From an uncultured Rubrobacteraceae bacterium (GTDB lineage Bacteria; Actinomycetota; Rubrobacteria; Rubrobacterales; Rubrobacteraceae): a DNA stretch of 61,631 nucleotides. A program made the position numbers and the translations under genes. Below are positions 9,169-17,361 of this stretch, in pieces. The notes under the pieces were generated by a model. That model did no database searches. It saw only the letters and a list, made by a program, of their open reading frames with translations, and was not told the DNA's origin. The stretch's first letter is position 1, and each line of letters starts with the position of its first letter. The stretch lies in contig CADCVF010000072.1 in NCBI GenBank assembly GCA_902806095.1, positions 1 through 61,631 on the forward strand. Direction: 5' to 3'.

Positions 9169-9692
9169 GTGGCGGAGCAAGGGCTTGCCATCGCGGATCG
9201 CACCCCGATCTTCGCGCTGCTCTCGGCCGAAGCCGTCTTGCAGGTGGGCAACATGATGACCATCGTCGCGGGGCCGTGGTTCGTCCTTCAGACCACCGGC
9301 AGCGCCGCCAAGACGGGCCTCGTCAGCGCGGCTCTCGTGCTCGGGTCGGTCTTACCGGCGGTGGTCGGAGGTCCTCTCGTCGACCGGATGGGGTTCAAGC
9401 GCGCCAGCATCTTCGCTGATCTGGCGAGCGAGGCTGCGGTTGCCTCGGTCCCGTTGCTCTACCTGGCAGGAGTTCTCACCCTCTGGCAACTCCTCGTGCC
9501 CGCGCTCGCGCGCATGGGGCGATGAGCAGGGAGCGGGCGAACTCGGTCGTCCGCATCGGTTCGCTCGTGTGGCCCCTCTTGGCCGGGTTCCTCATCGCGC
9601 TGGTCGGGGCGTCGAACGTTTTGTTCGTGGACGCCGACACCTTCACGGCCTCGGCGACGATCGTCGCGCTCGGCGTGCCTAAGCGCGCGGGA
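9169..9692 (+). pseudogene. MFS transporter, internally deleted and frameshifted
   Basis: The first frame (9169-9525) carries four hydrophobic segments of a Major Facilitator Superfamily transporter, with the loop GGPLVDRMGFKRA between segments 2 and 3 typical of the family. It ends after segment 4. The next frame (from 9522) opens with RERANSVVRIGSLVWPLLAG and continues through one more segment to about 9692, corresponding to the middle of the same family. The normal 12-segment protein of about 400 residues is therefore missing its loop region, the shift lies near 9520, and the C-terminal half is absent. Transport is not expected. Confidence 0.7.
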
Positions 9693-10139
9693 CGCGAGGC
9701 GACGGTTGCGGCGGCGGACGAACGAGGCTACGCGTCCGACTTGGCGCTCGGTGTGCCTGCCTGGGCGTACCTGGAGTTAGGGGACGAAGGTCGCGCCGAG
9801 GAGGTGGTGCAGGAGGGTATCGAGCGGGCCAGGGCGCAGGGAAACAGGCTGGCGCTGGTGGAGTTGCTAAGGGTGCGCAGCATGGTGCTGGTCAGGCGGC
9901 GCAGAGCGGATGAGGCGGAGGGCGTCTTCCAGGAGGCGGTATCCGTTGCCCGATTGTTGCGCTACCCGTACGCCGAGGCGCGCTCTCTCTACGAGTGGGG
10001 CTTGATGCAGACCGGCAGGCCGGAGACAAAGCAGGGTTGGGACCGGCTCGAGGAGGCCGCCGAGATCTTCCGGAGATTGGAATCGCGGCCGTACCTCGAA
10101 CTGGCTCAGAAGGCGATGGCAGGGCTAGGGCCAGGCTGA
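9693..10139 (+). pseudogene. TPR-rich C-terminal fragment of a large regulator
   Basis: The frame of the second MFS piece runs on without a break into about 148 residues of helical tetratricopeptide-like repeats (GDEGRAEEVVQEGIERARAQ, RADEAEGVFQEAVSVARLL, WDRLEEAAEIFRRLESRPYL). This resembles the C-terminal part of LuxR/SARP-type ATPase regulators or adenylate-cyclase-like TPR proteins. No ATPase or DNA-binding part is present. It appears to be a chance fusion produced by deletion, with the junction at about 9690. Confidence 0.55.
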
Positions 10140-10456
10140 ACCCTTGCGTATTCACCCTATCTCCACGCTGTCACGCGAACTCCAACGCGAGTCGGTTGCA
10201 GATGCGGGGCTCTGCGGAATTGTCTGGCGTTCGAAATTCACACGTGGGTGATCGATCCTTGCTGACCGGACGAGATCCCGCCACTCAATACTGCCTCCCC
10301 ACGTTTCGTAGTCGACGGCGCGGACGCACGGTCACCGTATACCCCGGTGCTAGCCGTAATCTCGAACATAAACTTTGGAGAACTCCCTTCCACGCACTCG
10401 GGTGAACAAACCTTCGGCACAAGCACAGCGCCCCGCTAGGTATTAGTCTTGGCGTA
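10140..10456. other. Intergenic stretch with one copy of a dispersed motif
   Basis: No gene is visible. It holds CACGCACTCGGGTGAACAA at 10391-10409, which recurs exactly at 58661-58679 and in part at 59036-59049. Confidence 0.4.
10391..10409 (+). repeat. Dispersed 19-bp motif, copy 1
   Basis: CACGCACTCGGGTGAACAA is identical to the copy at 58661-58679. Both copies also share AACTCCC a few bases upstream. All copies lie in gene-poor, decayed sequence. Confidence 0.5.
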
Positions 10457-11119
10457 GTGAGCAGCAGTACGGCCAAAAAGATCATAGGGTGGATTGGGAA
10501 GGCGCTCCTGGGGTTGATCGTCGCCCTCCTGGCCCTCGCCGTCGTCGGGGCGATCTACCAAGCCATCGCCACAGAGCGTGCCGAGCGAGCTCATCCTCCG
10601 CCCGGTGAGATGGTCGCCATGGTGGGCCACGAGTTACACGTCAACTGCATTGGCCAGAGCAGTCCGACCGTGATCTTGGAGTCTGGATTGGGCAATATGT
10701 CGGCCGATTGGGCCAACGTGCAGCAGGGGGCCGCCAAGACCACGCGCGTGTGCGCCTACGACCGGGCGGGGATGGGCTGGAGTGAGCCGGGCCCGGAACC
10801 CCGGGACGCCAGGCAAATCTCTGGCGAAATGCACGCCTTGCTCGCCAAAGCTGGTATCGAAAGTCCTTACGTGCTGGTTGGCCATTCGACCGGCGGCCTG
10901 TACGCGCGGACGTACGCCGACCGGCGCCCCGACGAGGTGGCGGGCGTGGTCCTGGTCGACTCGTCGCATCCAGAGCAGTTCACACGCTCAGCGGAGGGGC
11001 GCAAGTACTACGAACCCTTCCTCACATTCCCTGTAGAAGGCGTTTACCTCGCCGTACTCTTGCGGGTCGTTGGTAGAGACGACAACACCAGTCGGGGGAG
11101 TCTCGCAGGTAACCGTTAG
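10457..11119 (+). CDS. Alpha/beta hydrolase, C-terminally truncated
   Basis: The N-terminus has a membrane anchor (about residues 8-35: LLGLIVALLALAVVGAIY), then an alpha/beta hydrolase core with the oxyanion region ESGLGNMSADW, the strand YDRAGMGWSEPGP and the nucleophile elbow VGHSTGGLYAR (Ser in GHSTG). After SSHPEQFTRSAEGRKYYEP the sequence stops resembling the family. The last 30 residues lie over the opposite-strand gene, and the catalytic Asp and His, normally 80 to 120 residues further on, are missing. The start is GTG. The protein is probably inactive, formed by a recombination that joined it to the 3' end of the small secreted gene. Confidence 0.68.
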   Translation: MSSSTAKKIIGWIGKALLGLIVALLALAVVGAIYQAIATERAERAHPPPGEMVAMVGHELHVNCIGQSSPTVILESGLGNMSADWANVQQGAAKTTRVCAYDRAGMGWSEPGPEPRDARQISGEMHALLAKAGIESPYVLVGHSTGGLYARTYADRRPDEVAGVVLVDSSHPEQFTRSAEGRKYYEPFLTFPVEGVYLAVLLRVVGRDDNTSRGSLAGNR

Positions 11120-11212
11120 CGTCGGCGGTGCGGCAAGCGCCGGCAAGGCGACTGTAAGAACTAGCGCCACCACAACTATAGCCGTCGTCACCAGCAAGAT
11201 GATGCGCCTCAT
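10988..11212 (-). CDS. Small secreted protein, probably truncated at its 3' end
   Basis: From the ATG at 11212 (AAGGTGG five bases upstream) the product has a clear signal peptide (MRRIILLVTTAIVVVALVL, cleavage after ALPALAA). The short mature part contains TLTVTCETPPTGVVVSTNDP. The last codons overlap the truncated hydrolase in the opposite direction, so the natural C-terminus is probably lost. I do not recognise a family. A GC-rich inverted repeat lies in the upstream leader. Confidence 0.5.
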   Translation of the reverse strand: MRRIILLVTTAIVVVALVLTVALPALAAPPTLTVTCETPPTGVVVSTNDPQEYGEVNAFYRECEEGFVVLAPLR

Positions 11213-11234
11213 AAGGGCCACCTTCTGAGTAGAG

Positions 11235-11260
11235 GGCGGGGCTCAACCCCCGCCGGGTTT
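11235..11260 (+). terminator. GC-rich hairpin with short T run
   Basis: GGCGGGG and CCCCGCC form a 7-bp stem around a 6-base loop, followed by GGGTTTT on the plus strand. It could end plus-strand transcription from the hydrolase. On the minus strand it lies in the leader of the small secreted gene. Confidence 0.45.
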
Positions 11261-11583
11261 TCCGTCGCGACAACAATAGCAATCGGCGATGAATACCCAA
11301 TGAGTTGTCGCCCCGTCCTGGGCCGTGTCCCTGGCAACGTACTTCGGCTCTTGCGGCCCCTTTAGGATTTTCGATCTGTTATAGACGAGAGCCCTTGGGG
11401 CGTCCTATACTTGCATCGCGGGTGCTATCCTGCCGACGGCCTGGAGCACCGTCCTGACAGTTGGGACACTTGCGTTGGACGTTATCGGAGGTAGCAGCCC
11501 ATACCCAACGACGCGACGGTTTCGTCGAGGCTAAGATTGGTGGGGTGCGCTCATTGACGGGAGCATAGGCGAGGAATGAACAG
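11261..11583. other. Intergenic stretch
   Basis: It separates the small secreted gene from the TPP enzyme and should contain two divergent promoters. I see no gene and no strong promoter match. Confidence 0.35.
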
Positions 11584-13128
11584 ATGAACGGGGCGGAAAG
11601 CTTAGTCAAGACGTTGGCCAGCGCGGGAGTGGACGTCTGCTTCGCCAACCCGGGCACTTCGGAGATGCACTTCGTTGCGGCCCTCGATCAGCTCGGGGAT
11701 ATGCGATGCGTGCTCGGGCTGTTCGAGGGCGTTGTGACGGGCGCGGCCGACGGCTATGCGCGCATGGCGGACAGGCCGGCTTCGACCCTTCTGCATTTGG
11801 GGCCAGGTCTCGCCAACGGGCTCGCCAACGTGCACAACGCCCGGCGCGCCAACACGCCGATGGTCAACGTCGTCGGCGACCACGCGACTTACCACAAGGA
11901 GTACGACGCGCCGCTCACCTCCGACATCGAGGGCGCCGCGCGACCCTTCTCAGACTGGGTCCGGACGTCAGCCGACTCTCGCTCGGTCGCGCGCGACGGC
12001 GCAGATGCCGTGGCCGCGGCGATGGCCCCGCCTGGTCGGGTCGCGACCCTGATCGTCCCAGCCGACGCCTTCTGGAACGAGGCGGACGGGCCGGCACCGT
12101 TGCCCCCCGTCGAGGCTCGCGCGCCGGCCGCTCCCGAGGCAATCTCTGATGTTGCTCGGGCCTTGCGCTCCGGCGAGCCCACGGTCTTGTTTATGGGCGG
12201 CCATGCCCTGCGCGAACCGGGCCTGACTCTGGCGGGTCGCATCGCCGCGAAGACTGGCGCGCGCCTGCTCGCGCAGACGCTCAACGCGCGGGTGGAACGT
12301 GGGGCAGGGCGGGTCGCCGTCGACTTCCTCCCTTACCCGGTCGACGCCGCCCTTGCGACCCTCGCCGACGCGCGCCACCTCGTACTGGTCGGTTCCGACG
12401 CTCCGGTCGCCTTCTTCGCTTACCCGGACAAGCCGAGCGTGCTGAGCCCGCCACAATGCGAGACCCACACGCTCGCCACGCCAGGCGAGGACATCGTGGG
12501 GGCACTGGAGGCACTCGCCGAAGAGCTCGGCGCGTCCCAGAATGCCCCCGTCCAGGCACGAGAGAAGTACCCACTACCCTCGGGTGAAGAGATCACGCCA
12601 GAGGCGGCCGCCGCAGCCATCGGGTCCCTACTTCCGGAAGGCGCGATCGTCGTCGACGAGGCGCTCACCGCCGCCGCTGCTTTCATGTCGCGAACGAGGG
12701 GCGCGGCCCCGCACGACTGCCTACAGGTCACCGGAGGTGCTATCGGTATCGGACTGCCGCTCGCCACCGGGGCGGCGGTCGCTTGCCCGGATCGCAAGGT
12801 GATCTGCCTGCAGGCCGACGGCAGCGCGATGTACACCGTGCAGGCCCTATGGACACAGGCGCGCGAGGGTCTCGACGTCACCACGCTATTGCTGAACAAT
12901 CGCTCCTACGCGATCCTCAAACAGGAACTGGCAAACGTCGGCCCGGGCGATGCCGGGCGCAGGGCACTCGACATGATGGAGCTCGATCGGCCGGCACTTA
13001 ACTGGGTCGGCCTCGCCCGCAGCATGGGTGTGGAGGCTGAGCGCGCCAAGACTATGGAGGAGCTCGAGCGTGAGCTCGCCGCCGGTCTGCGCTCCGAGGG
13101 CCCATATCTGATCGATCTCGTACTGTAG
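11584..13128 (+). CDS. Acetolactate synthase-like TPP-dependent decarboxylase
   Basis: This 514-residue enzyme belongs to the benzoylformate decarboxylase / acetolactate synthase large-subunit group. The N-terminal PYR domain has the activating Glu in FEGVVTGAADGYARM and the block LLHLGPGLANGLAN. The middle domain is Rossmann-like. The C-terminal PP domain has the TPP/Mg motif as QADGSAMYTVQALW running to LLLNNRSYAILKQEL. The usual GDG of the motif is ADG here. No small regulatory subunit gene is adjacent, so a catabolic 2-oxoacid decarboxylase is at least as likely as a biosynthetic acetolactate synthase. The ATG at 11584 matches the family N-terminus. It stands alone. Confidence 0.88.
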   Translation: MNGAESLVKTLASAGVDVCFANPGTSEMHFVAALDQLGDMRCVLGLFEGVVTGAADGYARMADRPASTLLHLGPGLANGLANVHNARRANTPMVNVVGDHATYHKEYDAPLTSDIEGAARPFSDWVRTSADSRSVARDGADAVAAAMAPPGRVATLIVPADAFWNEADGPAPLPPVEARAPAAPEAISDVARALRSGEPTVLFMGGHALREPGLTLAGRIAAKTGARLLAQTLNARVERGAGRVAVDFLPYPVDAALATLADARHLVLVGSDAPVAFFAYPDKPSVLSPPQCETHTLATPGEDIVGALEALAEELGASQNAPVQAREKYPLPSGEEITPEAAAAAIGSLLPEGAIVVDEALTAAAAFMSRTRGAAPHDCLQVTGGAIGIGLPLATGAAVACPDRKVICLQADGSAMYTVQALWTQAREGLDVTTLLLNNRSYAILKQELANVGPGDAGRRALDMMELDRPALNWVGLARSMGVEAERAKTMEELERELAAGLRSEGPYLIDLVL

Positions 13129-13485
13129 CAGCGCCGAGCCTACAACCGCCCCCGAGAAAGTGCTCCGCTAAACGAAGCCTGGGGGAGGCCAAGTGGCGCA
13201 CGCGGTCCTCGCATAAAGGAAAGTCCACGACCGCCAACCGACCCAGAAACAATCGACCCTCGTGTGCCGGGATCTGTATGCCTATGGTAGTAACGATCTA
13301 CGAACCGCGCTTTGACGGGGTTCTCGCAAGATTTCTGAGGTTGCGCTACGTCCAGAAGCTGCTATTGTTTCGCCTGTGACATAAGGAACCGCCAACCAGG
13401 GCGGGTTAGACACCAAAAACCAGTGTTCTGGTTAGATGCAAAGCGAGCCGCACAAGCTCCACGGGAGACTAAGGCAGGCAATCGA
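13129..13485. other. Intergenic stretch upstream of the RTX-sortase pair
   Basis: No gene is seen. AACCAG-tgtt-CTGGTT forms a short hairpin near 13418-13434. TTGCGC, a 16-base gap and TATTGT near 13343-13370 could be a weak promoter. Confidence 0.35.
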
Positions 13486-14457
13486 ATGAATCGACTGTAC
13501 ATCTTGCTCACAGTGATGGTATTTATGGTCGGAGCGCTCTTCTCTGGGCACCAAGCTCTGGCTAAGGTCCTAACCGGCACCGACGACAACGATACGCTCC
13601 TCGGGACCGACGGGGAGGACCGCCTCAAGGGACGCGAAGGGGTGGATCGCCTCAAGGGACGCGCCGGGGCTGACCGCCTCAAGGGCAATAGTGGCAACGA
13701 TCGCCTCTGGGGTGGCCTAGGCAACGATAAGATCATGCCCGGCAAAGGCAACGATAAGGTGTACGCTGGCGCCGGAGCCGACCGTATCTACCTGCGCGAC
13801 ACTGACGAGGTGGATCTCATAGATTGCGGGGCCGGCTTCGACAAGGTCGAGACCATGCACCGCGACGACAAGGCCAAGAAAAACTGCGAGAGAACCCCCG
13901 GCGCTCGCCGGGATGATGGCGGAGCTACGGGCACCACCAGCACTAGCACCACGGGCACTACTACAGGTACGACAACAGGAGCGACGGGTACCACCACAGG
14001 TACGACAACGGGCACTACGTCAACCACTGTCACCACTCCAGGTACGACAGGAACAACGACGGGTACGACTACCAGCACCACAGGTACCACCACAGGTACC
14101 ACCACAGGTACCACCACAGGTACCACCACAGGTACCACCGGCACTACCATAGTCTCGAGCCCGACGGCGAGCGCAAGCGCAAGCCCAACCGCAGATACGA
14201 CAACGGGAACGACGAATACTACAGGCACCACTACGGGTACTGCGGACACCACCGGCACCACGGGCGCGGCGACGACCGGTGCAACCACCAAAGGCGATAC
14301 CACCCCGGCTAAGGACGACGTGATTCGCGACACGATCCCCGAGGGTCAGGAACTACCCAACACCGGTGGCCTCTCCGTGCTTGTCTCGGCGGTGGCGCTG
14401 CTGGCGTTGCTCATCAGCGGGGCGGCCGTTGGACTGTCGTTCATGCGCCGGCGGTAA
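13486..14457 (+). CDS. LPxTG-anchored RTX-type calcium-binding surface protein
   Basis: The 323-residue protein begins with a signal peptide ([19 protein letters not shown], ending HQALA). It continues with about five nonapeptide-type repeats of the hemolysin calcium-binding kind ([43 protein letters not shown]). A long Thr/Gly linker made of TTGT units spans about residues 150-265. The C-terminus is a complete sorting signal: LPNTGG, about 20 hydrophobic residues, then MRRR. Sortase should therefore attach it to peptidoglycan, with the linker as a wall-spanning stalk and calcium folding the head. I chose the ATG at 13486 because the frame upstream of it is not signal-like. The next gene, 28 bases on, is a sortase. 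Confidence 0.88.
   Translation: MNRLYILLTVMVFMVGALFSGHQALAKVLTGTDDNDTLLGTDGEDRLKGREGVDRLKGRAGADRLKGNSGNDRLWGGLGNDKIMPGKGNDKVYAGAGADRIYLRDTDEVDLIDCGAGFDKVETMHRDDKAKKNCERTPGARRDDGGATGTTSTSTTGTTTGTTTGATGTTTGTTTGTTSTTVTTPGTTGTTTGTTTSTTGTTTGTTTGTTTGTTTGTTGTTIVSSPTASASASPTADTTTGTTNTTGTTTGTADTTGTTGAATTGATTKGDTTPAKDDVIRDTIPEGQELPNTGGLSVLVSAVALLALLISGAAVGLSFMRRR
14077..14136 (+). repeat. Five perfect tandem copies of a 12-bp unit
   Basis: ACCACAGGTACC is repeated five times without mismatch inside the linker of the RTX-type protein, each copy encoding Thr-Thr-Gly-Thr. Because the unit is a multiple of three, copy-number change would alter linker length without breaking the frame. More diverged copies extend on both sides (13945-14260). 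Confidence 0.9.
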
Positions 14458-14485
14458 CACTCAACATACGAGGGAAGGCAGCCGG

Positions 14486-15412
14486 GTGTTTAGGGAAGTC
14501 CCGCTCCTCAAGGTGGGTGTGATCTTGATGGCGTTCGCCCTTGCCCTCGTGATCGCCGCGGTGGTGGTGAGCGTAACTGTAGGCAGCGATCTTCAGCAGA
14601 TGGTCACAGCAGAGGCTGCCACCAAGTCCCCTGGCCAAGCGCCGGGCACCTCCTCCGGCCAGGAAGGGAGTGCGACCAGGAAGTCATCTAGCGAGAAGGA
14701 TTCCCCGCCTCATTCTTCTCGAGAGGAGCCGCTGGCGTACGGCTCGTCCTCCGGTGGGCCGGTGGGGCAACACAAGGAGGAAGCCGAAACCCCGAAATCT
14801 CAGCCCGAAATGCCTCAACCGGCGGGCCAGCGAACTCCTTCTGAAGCACCCTCTGAGCCGGTGTCCCGACCACACAAGTACCAACCTCAGCCACAAGAGC
14901 AACCACTGCCGGGCGCGGAACAAAGGGGCTGGCCCGAGCCCACCCGAGGAGAGCTGAAGAGCGCCAAAGGAGAACGTCACTACGAACTACTTCCCGGAGC
15001 CATAATGGGCCTCACCATAGAAGCGATGGGTGTCTATGATGTCCCCGTCTTCGACTCCGACGGCCGCTGGGCGCTGGCCAACGGGGTCGCCCATAACCCA
15101 CAGACCTCCCTGCCGTGGTCACCTACGGCTCAGAGGAACGTCTACCTGGCGGGACACCGCATGGGGTTTCGGGAAACCTGGAGCCGTATGATCTTCTACA
15201 ACCTCCCCAAGCTGGATACAGGAGATGAGGTGCTCCTCAAAGACCGGGCCGGTAGGTCCTACAGATACCGCGTTAGCGAGGTTTTCATAGCTGATCCAAA
15301 AGACGTGTGGGTGATGGGGCAGGTGAGGGGGAGGGACATGGTGACGTTGCAGACCTGCACCCCCTATCCCACCTTCGAGAAGCGCCTGATAGTGCGCGCC
15401 GACCGGGTCTAA
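14486..15412 (+). CDS. Class E-like sortase
   Basis: The 308-residue enzyme is a membrane-anchored transpeptidase. A hydrophobic segment lies at about residues 8-32, followed by a Pro/Ser/Glu-rich spacer to about residue 155 and the sortase barrel. The catalytic triad is visible as His in LAGHR (224), Cys in LQTCTPYP (291) and Arg in EKRLIVRA (300). LQTCTPYP is typical of actinobacterial class D/E enzymes. The GTG start at 14486 follows GAGGGAAGG. Upstream frame sequence overlaps the RTX gene and is not used. The preceding gene encodes an LPNTG protein, its likely substrate, and the two are probably one transcription unit. Confidence 0.9.
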   Translation: MFREVPLLKVGVILMAFALALVIAAVVVSVTVGSDLQQMVTAEAATKSPGQAPGTSSGQEGSATRKSSSEKDSPPHSSREEPLAYGSSSGGPVGQHKEEAETPKSQPEMPQPAGQRTPSEAPSEPVSRPHKYQPQPQEQPLPGAEQRGWPEPTRGELKSAKGERHYELLPGAIMGLTIEAMGVYDVPVFDSDGRWALANGVAHNPQTSLPWSPTAQRNVYLAGHRMGFRETWSRMIFYNLPKLDTGDEVLLKDRAGRSYRYRVSEVFIADPKDVWVMGQVRGRDMVTLQTCTPYPTFEKRLIVRADRV

Positions 15413-15523
15413 TCACGACTTTCGGCATCGCTGCATAACCCCGATCAATTCGAACATCACGAAGTGCTAGGGGAGAGGAGTGTTCCCGCCTCAAGATTCC
15501 GTGCCCCTCGATCCTCGCGGCGA

Positions 15524-16339
15524 CTAGCGCCCTCCGAACACCGTGGTGTACATCGTTGAGACGTCATCGTACTCCTGGTAGGTGCCGGATCGCGCCCCTA
15601 CGCCCACCTCCTCGAACTCCCCTCTCAATATGTTCTCCCTGTGGCCCTCGCTGTGCATGAGCCCTGTGAAAAGGTGCTCGGGGGTATCCTCGTCGTTGCC
15701 GTCGCCTCCCATTGCGATGTTCTCCCCTAGCATGTGGTAGTCGCCCGGTTCGGAACTGTAATGACCCTTGCGCCGTAGCTGATCTATAACCGTCACACCA
15801 CCTGGCGTGTAGTGTGAGAAGTAGTTTCTGTTCAACATGTCTTGAGAGCGAGCACGGGCCGCTGTGGTAAGAACGGAGGACAGACACAAGGGCCCAAGTC
15901 CGCGGGCGATCCTCGTCTCATTGTGTAGATCAAACATCTCTTTCTCCGCGACGTTCAGGGCGAAGGTGCCGCTATCACAAGTCCGCACGTAAACCAACGT
16001 AGAAGTATCGGCCGGTGGTTTGTCTCCATGTATCCAGGACCCGCTGCGTTGTGGAGCCGCGCTTGTGGCGTGCGCGGTTTGCGCCTGCACACTCAGCGGC
16101 CGGGCTGCGCTGGGCGATTTGCCTACCGGCTCTTTCTGGGACGTCGCATCGGGCGGCTCGCGCTTCAGTTCTCCGATTGGCGTCGCGAGGCGAACGCCCA
16201 CAGGAGCATTGAGCCGTGCTGTTTGCCCTTGCCCATCATGACGCATCGCATATGCTGCAACAGCCCCCGTGAAGGATAGCGCGACGAAAAGAAGCACCAC
16301 GCCGACCATCAACAACGCGCCCCCACGCAACTTGATCAT
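15524..16339 (-). CDS. Membrane-anchored CAP/SCP-domain protein
   Basis: The 271-residue protein starts with a membrane anchor or signal segment (LLMVGVVLLFVALSFTGAVA), has a polar linker to about residue 130, and then a CAP (SCP/PR-1-like) domain. Domain features are EKEMFDLHNETRIARGLGPL, RSQDMLNRNYFSHYTPGG, GENIAMGG and FTGLMHSEGHRENIL, with the paired His and Glu of the CAP cavity. It should act outside the membrane; bacterial CAP proteins are often found on the cell surface, but a reaction cannot be assigned. The start at 16339 has AAGGGG close upstream. The gene converges on the sortase gene. Confidence 0.88.
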   Translation of the reverse strand: MIKLRGGALLMVGVVLLFVALSFTGAVAAYAMRHDGQGQTARLNAPVGVRLATPIGELKREPPDATSQKEPVGKSPSAARPLSVQAQTAHATSAAPQRSGSWIHGDKPPADTSTLVYVRTCDSGTFALNVAEKEMFDLHNETRIARGLGPLCLSSVLTTAARARSQDMLNRNYFSHYTPGGVTVIDQLRRKGHYSSEPGDYHMLGENIAMGGDGNDEDTPEHLFTGLMHSEGHRENILRGEFEEVGVGARSGTYQEYDDVSTMYTTVFGGR

Positions 16340-16578
16340 TTCCCCTTCAGCGCCGGCATTCCCTCGGTCCCTCGGCAGATGTCGTAGCTCCCCTGCTCGT
16401 CGTACCCGACCGAGTAGACCCGCTCGCGTTCCGCTTGGGTGTTGGTCGGTGCGGGCTCCATCCTCTCCCCGATTCGACAGATCTAGGCACATACTAGCGC
16501 ACGAGATTGCCAGGTGCTAGCGACCGCCTCATTCGCTGCGTGCACAGCCTCTAGGCATGGCGGAGAGGTTACGGGTTG

Positions 16579-16695
16579 ATGCTCGAGGATGACAGCGAGT
16601 CGTTCAGGCTACCGCTTGCGATCGTGCTGGAACGCGAACCGGACCTCGAGGTGACCGACCAGGCGTGGGCGCCTTCAAGCCTCGGAAGGATCTAG
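16579..16695 (+). pseudogene. Receiver-domain remnant of a response regulator
   Basis: A 38-codon frame reads MLEDDSESFRLPLAIVLERE and then PDLEVTDQ. This matches the opening of NarL-type receiver domains (the ADDH/LFREGL/LEREPDLEVVGEA pattern), with substitutions in the acidic pocket, and ends at a stop soon after. The phospho-acceptor Asp and the DNA-binding domain are missing. It is a short degraded trace. Confidence 0.4.
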
Positions 16696-16995
16696 CTCGA
16701 CCCCGTTACCGAAATTTTTGGGGTGCCTCCGGATCCAGGATGCCACGTCTCGCTGCGGCGCGCATCAGACCACGTGCTCATCTACCAGAACACGCAGGTC
16801 TTCTAGCGCTTCGCGCATGATCCGAAATCTGTCCTCCTGGTCCTCTAGGAACGGATGGAAGATCAGTGTCAGGTGCCCACCATCCCGGACGGTGCTCTGC
16901 AGTGTCATGCTCAAAGTCCGCCGAAAACTGATCGTTCCGTCGCTGTCCGACCCGGTTTTGACGACAGTCTGAGTCGCACATCGATTGCTTGGCAA
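16692..16995 (-). pseudogene. C-terminal remnant of a polysaccharide deacetylase
   Basis: The minus strand reads GGHLTLIFHPFLEDQEDRF and MREALEDLRVL. After a frameshift at about 16770 it continues as CAPQRDVASWIRRHPKNFG. The order 'TLxFHPF ... LxxLL ... W ... VAxW' is the usual end of NodB-type polysaccharide deacetylases. The catalytic N-terminal half is absent. It lies just outside the divergently oriented rph control region. Confidence 0.45.
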
Positions 16996-17135
16996 GACGT
17001 GTAAGTACTCGAAAGCATATTAATGGTTTCAGCAATGTGATTAGTTTCGAGGGAGGGGCCGAGGTGTTACGAGGTGTCTGCGTACCGCCGTACGCCGCCG
17101 CTTCGCGAGGAGGTTGTCCGTCCACAGCGGACGGC

Positions 17136-17169
17136 AAGTGGAAAGAAGAGTACCCACTCCTTTCCACTT
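17136..17169. promoter_or_regulatory. Perfect 10-bp inverted repeat upstream of rph
   Basis: AAGTGGAAAG and CTTTCCACTT are exact reverse complements separated by 14 bases. The site is 20 bases upstream of the RAE-like palindrome. It could be a regulator site or a terminator for the decayed genes to its left. A shorter repeat, CCGTCC-acagc-GGACGG, lies just before it. Confidence 0.45.
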
Positions 17170-17188
17170 CCAGTATATAGCGAACCGG

Positions 17189-17224
17189 GGGGCTTGCGTC
17201 AAGCCCCGGGTCGTGCCGCATAAT
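17189..17224 (+). promoter_or_regulatory. Rifamycin-associated element (RAE)-like palindrome with promoter
   Basis: GGGGCTTG-CGT-CAAGCCCC (17189-17207) is a perfect 8+3+8 inverted repeat, 19 bp in all. It closely resembles the rifamycin-associated element described upstream of rifamycin-inactivating genes in actinobacteria. TTGCGT inside the palindrome (17194-17199) could serve as a -35 for CATAAT (17219-17224), with a 19-base gap, so the element would overlap the promoter. The gene it precedes encodes a rifampicin phosphotransferase. Confidence 0.7.
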
Positions 17225-17361
17225 GCCGGCCGAAGCCAGAACCTACGGTAATGGGAGTAGCGAAATGCGTGTGTTGTCGACGTATGAGTCGCACGGGGAC
17301 GTCGAACCGATGGTGGCACTCGCGGCGACATTCTTTCGAGAACGCACAAAGGAGGGAGCGG

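Noticed and set aside
13900-14260. Possible CRISPR-like array
   Set aside because: The regular repeats are in-frame Thr/Gly codons of a surface protein linker, with no spacers of unique sequence.
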